Origin: Alphaproteobacteria bacterium
Lineage (GTDB): Bacteria > Pseudomonadota > Alphaproteobacteria > Rhodobacterales > Rhodobacteraceae
NCBI GenBank assembly: GCA_013151335.1
Contig: JAADIJ010000031.1
Span: 1-62,208 of the forward strand
Length of the DNA stretch: 62,208 nt
Direction of reading: 5' to 3'
Positions 8,640 through 16,860 of the stretch are shown here, in pieces. The position numbers were made by a program, and so were the translations under genes. The number at the start of each line of letters is the position of its first letter. Position 1 is the stretch's first letter. Under the pieces are notes generated by a model. The model was not told the DNA's origin. It saw nothing but the letters and a program-made list of their open reading frames with translations, and searched no databases.

Positions 8640-8948
8640 CTAAAGCCAAGCTTGGCTGCGGTCATGTGAGGCCGCGAGTTTGACAAAACCTGTGTAATCC
8701 ACAGATGTTACGCCTTTGATAAGGCGTTTCTGATCTATGCCGCGCGCCGAGATGTCGCCCGAGAGCACGCAAATCGACAGCGCGCCGACTTTGGCAGTAA
8801 CCGTATCGGCCAGCGTGGTGCCTGTTGCGGCCCCGTAAACCCCATCCTCGATCAGCAAGATCGTGTCGCCATCCTTGGCGTGGTTGAGGCAGCTTGCAAG
8901 CGCATTGGTGGCAAAGGGCGATTTGTTAACTGTATGAAGTGTTGACAT
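8640..8948 (-). CDS. dsrH: DsrH, sulfurtransferase complex subunit (TusB family)
   Basis: 102 residues from the ATG at 8948, which has GAGGGA upstream and follows the dsrF stop by 11 bases. Cys20 (LASCLNHAKDGD) matches the conserved cysteine of DsrH. The LLIEDGVYGA stretch is typical of TusB/DsrH. It forms the DsrE2F2H2 complex that relays sulfur to DsrC. Confidence 0.92.
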   Translation of the reverse strand: MSTLHTVNKSPFATNALASCLNHAKDGDTILLIEDGVYGAATGTTLADTVTAKVGALSICVLSGDISARGIDQKRLIKGVTSVDYTGFVKLAASHDRSQAWL

Positions 8949-8959
8949 ATTTCCCTCTT

Positions 8960-9373
8960 TCAAAAGCTCAGGACGACGTCTTGGTCGGCCATGATATCGG
9001 ATAATTCGGCGCGGCTGACGATCTTGAGCGAGGGTTTTTCGGCCCAGTCATCATCCTCGTCCTCATAGGTGATTTCTTGCAAATCGGCGGCGGTCAGGCC
9101 GCGCTCGTCAAGTGATTCTTGCTCGACGTAAAGCTTGGTGACGTCGTAATCCCCCAGCGCGCGAAACGTGGGCGAGAAATTCTTGACGCCGATTTCCTCG
9201 GTATTTTGGCCTTTGGTGAGCTGAAACACCCCGTCATCGAAAAATGCCAGACTGACGTCTTGGTCAAACGCGGCACCGATCAGCACGACCTCCAGAGCCT
9301 CCAGCGCATAGATGGTGCCGTAAGGCGCGCGGCGGTTCACATAGAGGAACTTTTTGATATTATCTGCCATCAT
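8960..9373 (-). CDS. dsrF: DsrF, sulfurtransferase complex subunit (TusC family)
   Basis: About 137 residues, with the family stretch FFDDGVFQL and no cysteine, as usual for the structural DsrF/TusC subunit. The chosen ATG at 9373 overlaps the dsrE stop (TGATG) with GGGGA just upstream; a second ATG follows directly. It partners DsrE and DsrH. Confidence 0.92.
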   Translation of the reverse strand: MMADNIKKFLYVNRRAPYGTIYALEALEVVLIGAAFDQDVSLAFFDDGVFQLTKGQNTEEIGVKNFSPTFRALGDYDVTKLYVEQESLDERGLTAADLQEITYEDEDDDWAEKPSLKIVSRAELSDIMADQDVVLSF

Positions 9374-9765
9374 CAATCCCCAAACACCATCAGACGGTCG
9401 GTCTGGATACCCATTTCGATCAACTGGCCAAGGCCGGAGATGCGAAAGCCCTCGGCGATGTTGTCGGCGTCCTTGCCTTGACGTTTGGCCTCGTTCGCGT
9501 CCAGCATCCCGCGCCGTTGAGCGGCAGCGATGCAGATCACCAGATCGACCTCGTGCTTTTGCGCAAGTGCGGTCCAGTTCTTCTGGATATTGCGCTCGTC
9601 TTGCGGTGGTACCGCCAAACGGGTGCCGACATTTACGCCGTCATGGTAAAAGAATACGCGCGGCACCTCATGCCCACTTTCAAGCGCGGCTTTGGCAAAA
9701 TTATATGCCGTGTCCGACGCCTGATGGGTATAAGGCCCCTCGTTGACTACTACTCCGAATTTCAC
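9373..9765 (-). CDS. dsrE: DsrE, catalytic sulfurtransferase subunit (TusD family)
   Basis: 130 residues beginning with GTG at 9765 behind a strong AAGGAG site. Cys78 in DLVICIAAAQRRG is at the position of the catalytic persulfide cysteine of DsrE. It hands sulfur to DsrC. It lies 12 bases after dsrB. The dsrEFH trio is found in sulfur oxidisers and is one of the main markers of the oxidative pathway. Confidence 0.95.
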   Translation of the reverse strand: MKFGVVVNEGPYTHQASDTAYNFAKAALESGHEVPRVFFYHDGVNVGTRLAVPPQDERNIQKNWTALAQKHEVDLVICIAAAQRRGMLDANEAKRQGKDADNIAEGFRISGLGQLIEMGIQTDRLMVFGD

Positions 9766-9777
9766 AACATCCGCTCC

Positions 9778-10860
9778 TTAAAAGTGAACATGCGCCGAGC
9801 TGTTCATCGTCTTGCGAGCGCCGGTCCATGTGTCCAGATGGTGCTTGGTGAAAGCGAGATCGGTCATCTCGAAAAAGCGACTCCAGCCGATGCGTTCGAT
9901 CCACTCGCCCATGCGCTCCCAATGCTTGGCGTCTTTCTTATAGGCCTCGACGATCTTGCGAACGACGGCGGCGACTTCGGGCCAATGGGGAGGGTTATTA
10001 GGCAGGTTAGCAACCGCCAGCTTGTGAAATGTCGGCTTGGTGCGCGCGTTTGAATGCTTGCCCCCGACCCAGATCGCAATCTTGGTGCTTTCGGCGCCGT
10101 TGATTTGCATCGGCGGACAAGGCGGATAGCAGGCCCCGCAGCAGATACATTTCTTTTCGTCAATCTCGAGGCTGGGCTTGCCGTTAACCATGGCCGGACG
10201 AATAGCCGCGACCGGGCAACGGGCGACCACGGCGGGGCGCTCGCACACGTTGGCGACGAGATCGTGGTTGATCTTTGGCGGCTTGGTATATTGCACGTTG
10301 ATGGCAATATCGCCTTGGCCTCCGCAATTGATCTGACAGCACGAGGTGGTGATGCGCAGGCGATTGGGCATCTTCTCCTGAACGAATTCTGCATGCAGAT
10401 AGTCCATCAGGGATTTTACAACACCGGAAGCATCGGTCCCCGGAATGTCACAGTGCAACCAGCCCTGTGTATGGGAGATCATGGAAACCGATGCTCCGGT
10501 GCCGCCTACGGGAAAACCGTTTTCCGTAAGCTCTGCGACCAAAGGCTCGACTTTGGCCTCGTCCTCGACCATGAATTCGATGTTGGAGCGGGTGGTGAAG
10601 CGCACATGCCCGTCAGCGAAATTATCGCCAATGTCACAGAGCTTGCGGATGGTATAAACGTCCATCTGCCGCTGGGTTCCGGCGCGAATGGTGAACAGCT
10701 CGGCCCCGTCTTTGGTGACGTGACGCAAAACGCCAGCGCGGGGGCGGTCGTGATAATCCCAGTTGGCCTGATTGGCCACCATCATCGGGTGCATATACTG
10801 GATGTGATCCGGCACGCCGGTTTCAATCGCGGTTCTTGGCTTTGCTTTGACTTCAGTCAT
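9778..10860 (-). CDS. dsrB: DsrB, reverse dissimilatory sulfite reductase beta subunit
   Basis: 360 residues with the sulfite reductase beta fold. Features include GWLHCDIPGTDASGVVK (about residue 150), a cofactor cysteine group SCCQINC (about 190), and an inserted ferredoxin domain with CICCGACYPPCPP (about 245-257). With DsrA it forms the siroheme enzyme that oxidises DsrC-bound persulfide to sulfite. The length is normal for the family. Confidence 0.96.
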   Translation of the reverse strand: MTEVKAKPRTAIETGVPDHIQYMHPMMVANQANWDYHDRPRAGVLRHVTKDGAELFTIRAGTQRQMDVYTIRKLCDIGDNFADGHVRFTTRSNIEFMVEDEAKVEPLVAELTENGFPVGGTGASVSMISHTQGWLHCDIPGTDASGVVKSLMDYLHAEFVQEKMPNRLRITTSCCQINCGGQGDIAINVQYTKPPKINHDLVANVCERPAVVARCPVAAIRPAMVNGKPSLEIDEKKCICCGACYPPCPPMQINGAESTKIAIWVGGKHSNARTKPTFHKLAVANLPNNPPHWPEVAAVVRKIVEAYKKDAKHWERMGEWIERIGWSRFFEMTDLAFTKHHLDTWTGARKTMNSSAHVHF

Positions 10861-10927
10861 CTTTTTCTCCCTGTCAGGGCCACCCCCTCCGCAATCAGGC
10901 GGAGAGAGACCCCAAGCGCTTTAGCTG

Positions 10928-12226
10928 TTATTCCGAGGCGACGGTCATGCCCGCATCAAGCGCTTTGCGCTCAAACCACTTGGCGGCTTCCTCATCGAAA
11001 TCATCGGTTCGCACATAGGACGAGGTGCGAGGATGGTTGACCATATTAGGATCGGCCTCGACCCCCACGGCTTCAAGGAATGTCGGCAGGCTGACACGGT
11101 CGATAGTCTCGCCAATACGCTCGTGTTCCAACGCGTTATCGGCAAAGAACTCCATGCAGGTCTCGGCGAAATCCTCGAGTGCCTCGAAATCCTCGTCGGT
11201 TTCAAGCTTGATGAACGGCTTGATCATGATACCCATCATATCGCCCACTTTAAGCGAACGTTTGCCGCCGATCATGATCGACGCGCCGCGATCGTCGCCG
11301 GGGCTGAGGGCTTTGGTCATGACGTTGATGCAATGCATACAGCGCACGCAAGATTTGTTGTCGATCTCCAGCGTGTCATCATCATTGAGCGAGATGGCGC
11401 GGGTCGGGCACATGGAAACCACCGTGTCGATGGTGTATTTGCGGCCCTTCTCGGCCACATGCTCTTTGACCTTTTCCTGATTGATCTTGATGTCGTCGCG
11501 CCATGTTCCAATCACCGCGAAATCGGCGCGGTGGATGGCGTTCACACAGTCATTGCCGCAGCCAGAGAACTTGAACTTGAACTTGTAAGGCAGCGCCGGA
11601 CGGTGCATCTCGTCGAGAAACTTGTTGATGACCTGACGGTGGGCGCGGCCCTCGTTATAGCAAGATTGCTCGCAACGGGCTTGGCCGACGCAGCTCATGG
11701 ATGTGCGCAAAGCCGGGCCAGCGCCGCCAAGATCAAAGCCGATCTCGTTCAGCTCGTCAAAGGCATGCTGTGTCGCCTCGGACGTGCAGCCCTGAAACAT
11801 AATATCGCCGGATTGGCCGTGAAAAGCGATGAGGCCAGAGCCGTGACGCTCCCAGATATCGCACATTTTGCGCAGCAAATCGGTGGTATAGTGAAAGCCC
11901 GGAGGAGGCATGATCCGCAGCGTGTGAAACTCTTTAGAGTTGGGAAACCTGTCGGCAACCTCGGAAAAGCGCGGGATGATACCGCCGCCGTAACCAAACA
12001 CAGAGACCGTGCCGCCCTTCCAAAACCCCATCCGCTCTTCGTAAGAGTGGTTGAGCTGGCCGAGCAGGTCGTTCATCATCGGCGCGTATTTCTCGCCTTT
12101 GGAGTCGCGCAGCCGTTTGAGGCCGGTGACAAAACTGGGCCAAGGGCCATCTTCGAGTTGATCGAGCATCGGGGTCGGGTGCTGGCCGACCTCGGCCTTA
12201 TCGTCTATGGAATCGCCATCTTTCAT
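10928..12226 (-). CDS. dsrA: DsrA, reverse dissimilatory sulfite reductase alpha subunit
   Basis: 432 residues from the ATG at 12226, with GGGAGA at proper spacing; upstream in-frame codons lack a ribosome site. The siroheme/[4Fe-4S] ligand pattern CVGQARC and CGNDC is present, and an inserted ferredoxin reads CPTRAI plus CVRCMHC. It is the first gene of the dsr operon and diverges from the TauD-like operon. It is the catalytic subunit in persulfide oxidation in the cytoplasm. Confidence 0.96.
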   Translation of the reverse strand: MKDGDSIDDKAEVGQHPTPMLDQLEDGPWPSFVTGLKRLRDSKGEKYAPMMNDLLGQLNHSYEERMGFWKGGTVSVFGYGGGIIPRFSEVADRFPNSKEFHTLRIMPPPGFHYTTDLLRKMCDIWERHGSGLIAFHGQSGDIMFQGCTSEATQHAFDELNEIGFDLGGAGPALRTSMSCVGQARCEQSCYNEGRAHRQVINKFLDEMHRPALPYKFKFKFSGCGNDCVNAIHRADFAVIGTWRDDIKINQEKVKEHVAEKGRKYTIDTVVSMCPTRAISLNDDDTLEIDNKSCVRCMHCINVMTKALSPGDDRGASIMIGGKRSLKVGDMMGIMIKPFIKLETDEDFEALEDFAETCMEFFADNALEHERIGETIDRVSLPTFLEAVGVEADPNMVNHPRTSSYVRTDDFDEEAAKWFERKALDAGMTVASE

Positions 12227-12358
12227 AACAAGTCTCCCTCTTTCATTAATTCGTCGCGGCCTCTTGCGGGCTGTTTGTTCACTCTCGTCGGGGCAGGTTT
12301 CCCCGCACCCTCGGGAACATGTTGACTGAGGTTCGCGAAATATAAAAGCCCTATGCTT

Positions 12359-12377
12359 TGGAACCAATTGGTATTCC
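12359..12377. promoter_or_regulatory. candidate operator in the dsrA / TauD-like divergent control region
   Basis: The 284-base gap 12227-12510 is AT-rich around 12350-12440 and has to hold promoters for both divergent operons. At 12363-12372 there is a perfect palindrome ACCAATTGGT flanked by GGA and TTCC, giving an imperfect 19-base dyad. No regulator gene lies beside it, so the cognate factor is unknown. Confidence 0.35.
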
Positions 12378-12510
12378 CTCATCTACTTTTATATATTAGT
12401 ATATTTGAATGTACAGAAAAAAGTGATTCAGAATATGAGGGCTTCTATGAGGAAGAACGTTGAAACGGCCGGGGACAAATCCGACCAACGGCGAACGGGT
12501 TGAAAAAGTG

Positions 12511-13446
12511 ATGGCTAGCAATATTAATATATCAATAAGTCAAGATGTTATGAAGCTTCGCGATTTCTCGCAACACGCCTATGAGCCGTGGCGCGAAGCG
12601 GTTCTCGCGGCCCATTCGGATCGAGCAACAACCACGCCCGTTGCCATCGCTGATCTCGGAAATCCAAGCGAATCCGAGCGGGCGAAACTGGTCAAAAACT
12701 GCCTGTCGGCGAATCTTTCGCTCTATTCAACTGCGACAATTAGCCAAGATCTGGCAGAGATTCGCGCCGATCTGAGGCGGTTTTCACATGCGCTCGGCCT
12801 GAGAATCGCTGAACGTCATCGCTCGGCGGGTCAGGATGGCATCGTTGCGCTGACGGTGACCAAGGCCGCTCGGCAGCGCGGATATATCCCCTATTCCAGC
12901 CGCGCGATGAACTGGCATACGGACGGCTATTATAATGCGCCGGGCGAGCAAATCGGCGCGATGGTTCTGCATTGTGCGCGTGCGGCAGAGGATGGGGGCG
13001 CCAACCAGTTTCTCGATCACAACGTCGCCTATATCCGTCTGAGGGATCAAAATCCGGCCTATGCCACCGCCCTGAGCCAGTCCCAAGCCATGACGATACC
13101 GGAAAACCGCAAGACCGATGGCTCTGTGCGTCCGGTTAGTGTCGGGCCGGTGTTTTCCATCGATCAGGACGGCCATCTGGCCATGCGCTACACCGCGCGC
13201 ACCCGCAGTATCTTTTGGCATGACGACACGGTCACCCCGCTCGGCGCACAGGCGTTGCAGGAGATGTTGGAGCAAGAAGATCCCCTGATGCTCGGGCTGA
13301 AACTTGTGCCGGGTCAGGGGATTTTATGCAATAATGTGCTTCATAACCGTACCGGATTTGATATGGGTTCAGAGGAGGCCTCTGCTCGCCAAAGCCAACG
13401 GGTGATGTTCCGCATCCGGTTTCATAATCGCGTTAAAGAAGGGTAA
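12511..13446 (+). CDS. TauD/TfdA-family Fe(II)/2-oxoglutarate-dependent dioxygenase-like protein
   Basis: 311 residues from the ATG at 12511; a TTG at 12460 and an ATG at 12550 are other options, none with a strong ribosome site. The iron triad is visible as His136-x-Asp138 (NWHTDGYYN) and His278 (NNVLHNRTGF), with Arg280 as a possible 2-oxoglutarate contact. Known members hydroxylate taurine or other substrates, releasing sulfite in the taurine case. It diverges from dsrA and is followed after 3 bases by two small genes and cysG. The substrate cannot be read from sequence; sulfite release feeding sulfur metabolism is an attractive but unproven idea. Confidence 0.8.
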   Translation: MASNINISISQDVMKLRDFSQHAYEPWREAVLAAHSDRATTTPVAIADLGNPSESERAKLVKNCLSANLSLYSTATISQDLAEIRADLRRFSHALGLRIAERHRSAGQDGIVALTVTKAARQRGYIPYSSRAMNWHTDGYYNAPGEQIGAMVLHCARAAEDGGANQFLDHNVAYIRLRDQNPAYATALSQSQAMTIPENRKTDGSVRPVSVGPVFSIDQDGHLAMRYTARTRSIFWHDDTVTPLGAQALQEMLEQEDPLMLGLKLVPGQGILCNNVLHNRTGFDMGSEEASARQSQRVMFRIRFHNRVKEG

Positions 13447-13449
13447 ATC

Positions 13450-13647
13450 ATGGCCAAACTCAGCGAACTCATCCTCCAGCACCCCGACGTCAAGACCTTT
13501 GACGATCTGGAAAATCTGGTGGCTCATGCCGGCGAATCAGGGCAAATGTTTTTAGAGTTCGACCTCAAGCCCGACTACCGCGACACCCCGCGCAAATGGG
13601 AGTGGCGGCTAGAGGCGGCGTTTACGCGGGGGTTGCGATATGACTGA
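13450..13647 (+). CDS. small protein of unknown function in the TauD-like/cysG operon
   Basis: 65 residues, MAKLSELILQHPD...TRGLRYD, with charged helices and no signal, membrane segment or cysteine. It is preceded by a GAAGGG ribosome site, starts 3 bases after the dioxygenase stop, and overlaps the next gene by 8 bases. The tight packing argues that it is real. I do not recognise a family. Confidence 0.75.
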   Translation: MAKLSELILQHPDVKTFDDLENLVAHAGESGQMFLEFDLKPDYRDTPRKWEWRLEAAFTRGLRYD

Positions 13648-13864
13648 TCAGGGCGAGACGATCACCGATCTTGGCGAGCGCGAGTTGCCGTTCGGGCGGC
13701 GGGTCAAGCTGCAAAACGTCGATTTTCACAACGGGCTGAACCTGTTGCGAATGACATGGCGCGAGGGGCGGCGCTTTACCCAGATCGACCTTGATCCGGC
13801 CAGTGCTGCGCTGTTTGCGGGCGACGTTCTTGACTGGGCGCGCGCCAATTCTGACGACAACTGA
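13640..13864 (+). CDS. small protein of unknown function directly upstream of cysG
   Basis: 74 residues beginning MTDQGETITDLGERELPFGR, soluble and without cysteine. Conserved-looking elements are LPFGRRVKLQNVDF and LRMTWREGRRFTQIDLDP. It overlaps the preceding small gene (ATGACTGA arrangement) and ends 11 bases before cysG, so it is probably translationally coupled. A role with siroheme or sulfite metabolism is inferred from position only. Confidence 0.75.
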   Translation: MTDQGETITDLGERELPFGRRVKLQNVDFHNGLNLLRMTWREGRRFTQIDLDPASAALFAGDVLDWARANSDDN

Positions 13865-13875
13865 AAGCTGATAAA

Positions 13876-15315
13876 ATGGACTATCTGCCGATCTTTCTCG
13901 ATATCAAAGCCCGCCGCGTCATCGTTGATGGCGGCGAAACCGTGGCCGCGCGCCGAGTGGATCGCGCCTTGCTGGCAGGGGCCAAGGTTGATTTGTTTAA
14001 CCCGACATTAAGCGAAGAGTTTCGAAAACTGCTGGGCCACGAGAACCTGATCCACCACACCCGAGCGTTCACCGACAGCGATTTCATCGGCGCAATCATC
14101 GCTTACGGTGCATCCGATGACCCAAGCCGCGACGCCAAACTTCACGCGGCGGCCAAGGCCCACGGGGTGCTGGCAAACGTGGCCGATGTTGGCGAATATT
14201 GCGACTTCATCACCCCCTCCGTGGTTGATCGTTCACCCCTCGTGGTGGCGATTTCTTCAGGCGGAGCAGCGCCGGTGATCGCGCGAATTCTGCGCGCCCG
14301 GATCGAAAGCCTGTTGCCCCCCGCCTATGGTCGTCTGGCCGAGTTCGTCGGACAATTTCGCGATCAGGTCGGCGACAAAATCAAGAAAACCCTCGACCGC
14401 CGCCGCTTTTGGGAAGGCACAATTGAAGGCCCCGTTGGCGATCTTTTCCTCTCGGGCGCGGCCAAATCCGCCGAGAAAAACCTGCTGGCAGAGCTTGACG
14501 CCGCCTCCAAGGCCGATCCCGGTCAACGCATTGGCGAGGTTTATCTGGTTGGTGCCGGTCCCGGTGACCCCGATTTGCTGACGTTTCGCGCCCTGCGCCT
14601 GATGCAACGCGCCGATGTGGTGGTTTACGACCGACTGGTCGGCGACGATATTCTGGCCCTGATGCGCCGCGACGCAGAGCGGATTTATGTGGGCAAACTG
14701 CCGCAACAACACACGATGCAACAAGAGGATATCAGCCAGCTTCTGGTCAATCTGGCGCTTGAGGGCAAACGGGTTTTGCGCCTCAAGGGGGGGGACCCGT
14801 TCATCTTTGGGCGCGGTGGTGAAGAGATCGAAAAGCTGGCCAAAAACGACATCCCGTTTCAGGTGGTGCCGGGCGTGACGGCCGCCGCTGGTTGTGCCGC
14901 CTATGCAGGCATCCCGCTGACCCATCGCGACCACGCGCAATCTTGCATGTTCGTCACCGCCCACGGGCGCGATGGCGTGCTCGGTCTGGATTGGGAGGTG
15001 CTGGTGCGCCCCGCCCAAACCGTCGCTGTTTATATGGGCCTCTCAAACCTCAATGATCTCGCCGAGCAGATTGTCACACACGGCATCGACCCTGAAACGC
15101 CTGCCGCAATTATTGATAATGGCACGCGCGAGAACCAGCGGGTGGTGGTCGGTACCATCTCGACCCTCGCCAGCCAAGCCGCCGAGGCCGAGCTGAAAGG
15201 CCCGTCGATCATCGTTATCGGCTCGGTCGTGACGCTGCACGAGAACCTGCAATGGTTTTCAAAACGCGAAGAGGCGCATTACCGGATGAGCTTGCAGCCG
15301 CAAGACAGCTTGTGA
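13876..15315 (+). CDS. cysG: CysG, siroheme synthase (bifunctional dehydrogenase/ferrochelatase plus methyltransferase)
   Basis: 479 residues. The N-terminal half (MDYLPIFLDIKARRVIVDGGETVAARRVD) is the precorrin-2 dehydrogenase/sirohydrochlorin ferrochelatase domain, here with DGGETVAA where GGGxVA is usual. The C-terminal half from about residue 225 is uroporphyrinogen-III methyltransferase (VYLVGAGPGDPDLLT, VVYDRLV, LKGGDPFIFGRGGEE, VVPGVTAA). It makes siroheme, the prosthetic group of DsrAB. Its location in the operon diverging from dsrA suggests a supply dedicated to sulfite reductase, with DsrN acting later. Confidence 0.95.
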   Translation: MDYLPIFLDIKARRVIVDGGETVAARRVDRALLAGAKVDLFNPTLSEEFRKLLGHENLIHHTRAFTDSDFIGAIIAYGASDDPSRDAKLHAAAKAHGVLANVADVGEYCDFITPSVVDRSPLVVAISSGGAAPVIARILRARIESLLPPAYGRLAEFVGQFRDQVGDKIKKTLDRRRFWEGTIEGPVGDLFLSGAAKSAEKNLLAELDAASKADPGQRIGEVYLVGAGPGDPDLLTFRALRLMQRADVVVYDRLVGDDILALMRRDAERIYVGKLPQQHTMQQEDISQLLVNLALEGKRVLRLKGGDPFIFGRGGEEIEKLAKNDIPFQVVPGVTAAAGCAAYAGIPLTHRDHAQSCMFVTAHGRDGVLGLDWEVLVRPAQTVAVYMGLSNLNDLAEQIVTHGIDPETPAAIIDNGTRENQRVVVGTISTLASQAAEAELKGPSIIVIGSVVTLHENLQWFSKREEAHYRMSLQPQDSL

Positions 15316-15397
15316 ATGCGCTCTTGAATTCCGGCAGCGAACTTCGTAAATGAGGCTCGGTCAGGCAAAGGTCTGATCTGCATCAGGAGCGCGCATA

Positions 15398-15595
15398 ATG
15401 GCCATGACCAATCCTTTACAATTCATCCAGCAGGTGCGTGGTGAGGTCTCTAAAGTCGTGTGGCCGACCCGTCGCGAAACCACGATCACCACCATCATGG
15501 TGTTTGTGATGGCCACGGTTGCCTCGCTGTTTTTCTTTATGACCGACCAGATCATCCGGCTGGGGCTGACCACGGTGCTGGGGCTTTTCAACTGA
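15398..15595 (+). CDS. secE: SecE, preprotein translocase subunit
   Basis: 65 residues with the short alphaproteobacterial SecE form: QQVRGEVSKVVWPTRRET followed by one membrane span (IMVFVMATVASLFFFMTDQI). CAGGAG precedes the ATG. It is followed by nusG, rplK and rplA, the conserved order. It forms the SecYEG channel in the inner membrane. Confidence 0.95.
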   Translation: MAMTNPLQFIQQVRGEVSKVVWPTRRETTITTIMVFVMATVASLFFFMTDQIIRLGLTTVLGLFN

Positions 15596-15673
15596 TCGCA
15601 AGTGACGAAATCACCCGCGAACCCCTTGAATCCAGACCATACGCAAGGTAGAGGCATCCTCATCCCGAACGGG

Positions 15674-15700
15674 TGCGCGCGTCGATTCGAATTGCGCGCA
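15674..15700 (+). other. hairpin in the secE-nusG gap
   Basis: TGCGCGC and GCGCGCA form a perfect 7-base-pair stem around a 13-base loop, followed by a moderately T-rich stretch. It lies in the 192-base gap between secE and nusG. It could be an attenuator or RNA-processing site. No tRNA is found in the gap. Confidence 0.4.
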
Positions 15701-15787
15701 GTTTCTGTGTTGGGCAGCACCATATAAGTGGCTGATTAAATTGAACATTCCGGCAAGGTGACTTGTCATAAAAAGGTAACGGGCAAG

Positions 15788-16321
15788 ATGGCATTACGTT
15801 GGTATTCGGTAAGCGTTCTCTCAAATTACGAGAAAAAGATTGCTGACCTGATCCGGGAAGCCGCCGAGCAAAACGGCCTCGCGGACGAAATTGTCGAGGT
15901 TCTGGTCCCGACCGAAGAAGTTATCGAAGTGCGCAAGGGCAAGAAAATCCAGACCGAGCGCCGCTTTATGCCGGGCTATGTGCTGGTGCATATGGAGATG
16001 TCGGACCGGGGCTATCACATCATCACCTCGATCAACCGCGTCACCGGATTTTTAGGCCAGCAAGGCCGCCCGACACCCATGCGCGATTCTGAGGTCGCGG
16101 TTATTCTCAATCAGGTCGAAGAGGGGGCCGAGAGCCCACGCTCCCTGATTTCTTACGAGGTTGGCGAAACTGTGAACGTCACCGACGGCCCGTTCGAGGG
16201 CTTCTCGGGACAGGTCGAGGATGTGGACGAAGATGCGTCTCGCCTCAAGGTTTCGGTATCAATTTTCGGGCGGGCAACCCCGGTCGAGCTGGAATACACG
16301 CAGGTCAACAAACAGACCTGA
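15788..16321 (+). CDS. nusG: NusG, transcription elongation/termination factor
   Basis: 177 residues from the ATG at 15788 (MALRWYSVSVLSNYEKK). The NGN domain is followed by the KOW domain around VNVTDGPFEGFSGQVEDVDED. A GTG/ATG-type start ten residues further upstream is possible but does not match the family. It couples RNA polymerase to ribosome and Rho. Confidence 0.95.
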   Translation: MALRWYSVSVLSNYEKKIADLIREAAEQNGLADEIVEVLVPTEEVIEVRKGKKIQTERRFMPGYVLVHMEMSDRGYHIITSINRVTGFLGQQGRPTPMRDSEVAVILNQVEEGAESPRSLISYEVGETVNVTDGPFEGFSGQVEDVDEDASRLKVSVSIFGRATPVELEYTQVNKQT

Positions 16322-16344
16322 CGTGTTGCATAAGTGGGAGGCGA

Positions 16345-16360
16345 GCATCACGCGTGATGC
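16345..16360. other. perfect 16-base palindrome in the nusG-rplK gap
   Basis: GCATCACGCGTGATGC is a perfect dyad located 24 bases after nusG, and GGGGACGCGCCCC forms a second small hairpin before rplK. Both could be RNA structure in the ribosomal-protein leader (L1/L11 autoregulation acts in this region in other bacteria), but no specific L1-binding consensus was identified. Confidence 0.35.
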
Positions 16361-16426
16361 GGACCAGACCACACCAAATATGCCAACGGGGACGCGCCCC
16401 AATGGCAGGAGCAAAAGGAGGCCAAA

Positions 16427-16855
16427 ATGGCCAAAAAAGTAGCTGGCACCATGAAGCTGCAAGTTAAAGCAGGTCAAGCCAACCCATCCCCACCCGTTGG
16501 ACCGGCCCTCGGTCAACGCGGCATCAACATCATGGAATTCTGCAAGGCGTTCAACGCCAAGACGCAGGAATTGGAGCCGGGCGCACCCTGCCCGACCATT
16601 ATCACCTATTATGTTGATAAATCGTTCACGATGGAGATCAAAACTCCGCCGGCCTCTTATCTGTTGAAAAAAGCGGCCAAGCTGAAATCGGGCGCGGCAA
16701 CACCGGCGCGTGAAGTGGTTGGCTCCGTCACCGCCAAGCAGGTTCGTGAAATCGCCGAGGTCAAAATGAAAGACCTCACCGCAAATGATATCGACGCCGC
16801 GATGCAGATCATCCTCGGCTCGGCCCGCTCTATGGGCATTGAGGTTAAGGGGTAA
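16427..16855 (+). CDS. rplK: 50S ribosomal protein L11
   Basis: 142 residues ([30 protein letters not shown]) with a consensus AAGGAGG ribosome site. It has the L11 signature in the C-terminal domain ([28 protein letters not shown]). It binds 23S rRNA at the GTPase-associated centre. Five bases separate it from rplA. Confidence 0.97.
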   Translation: MAKKVAGTMKLQVKAGQANPSPPVGPALGQRGINIMEFCKAFNAKTQELEPGAPCPTIITYYVDKSFTMEIKTPPASYLLKKAAKLKSGAATPAREVVGSVTAKQVREIAEVKMKDLTANDIDAAMQIILGSARSMGIEVKG

Positions 16856-16860
16856 TCATC

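Noticed and set aside
11033-12325. Long plus-strand reading frame (430 codons) over dsrA
   Set aside because: Antisense shadow of dsrA, which carries all siroheme and cluster ligands.
15601-15787. Possible tRNA in the secE-nusG gap, suggested by a TTCGAA stretch
   Set aside because: No acceptor stem, anticodon arm or T-arm consensus can be assembled; the TTCGAA lies in the loop of a simple hairpin.
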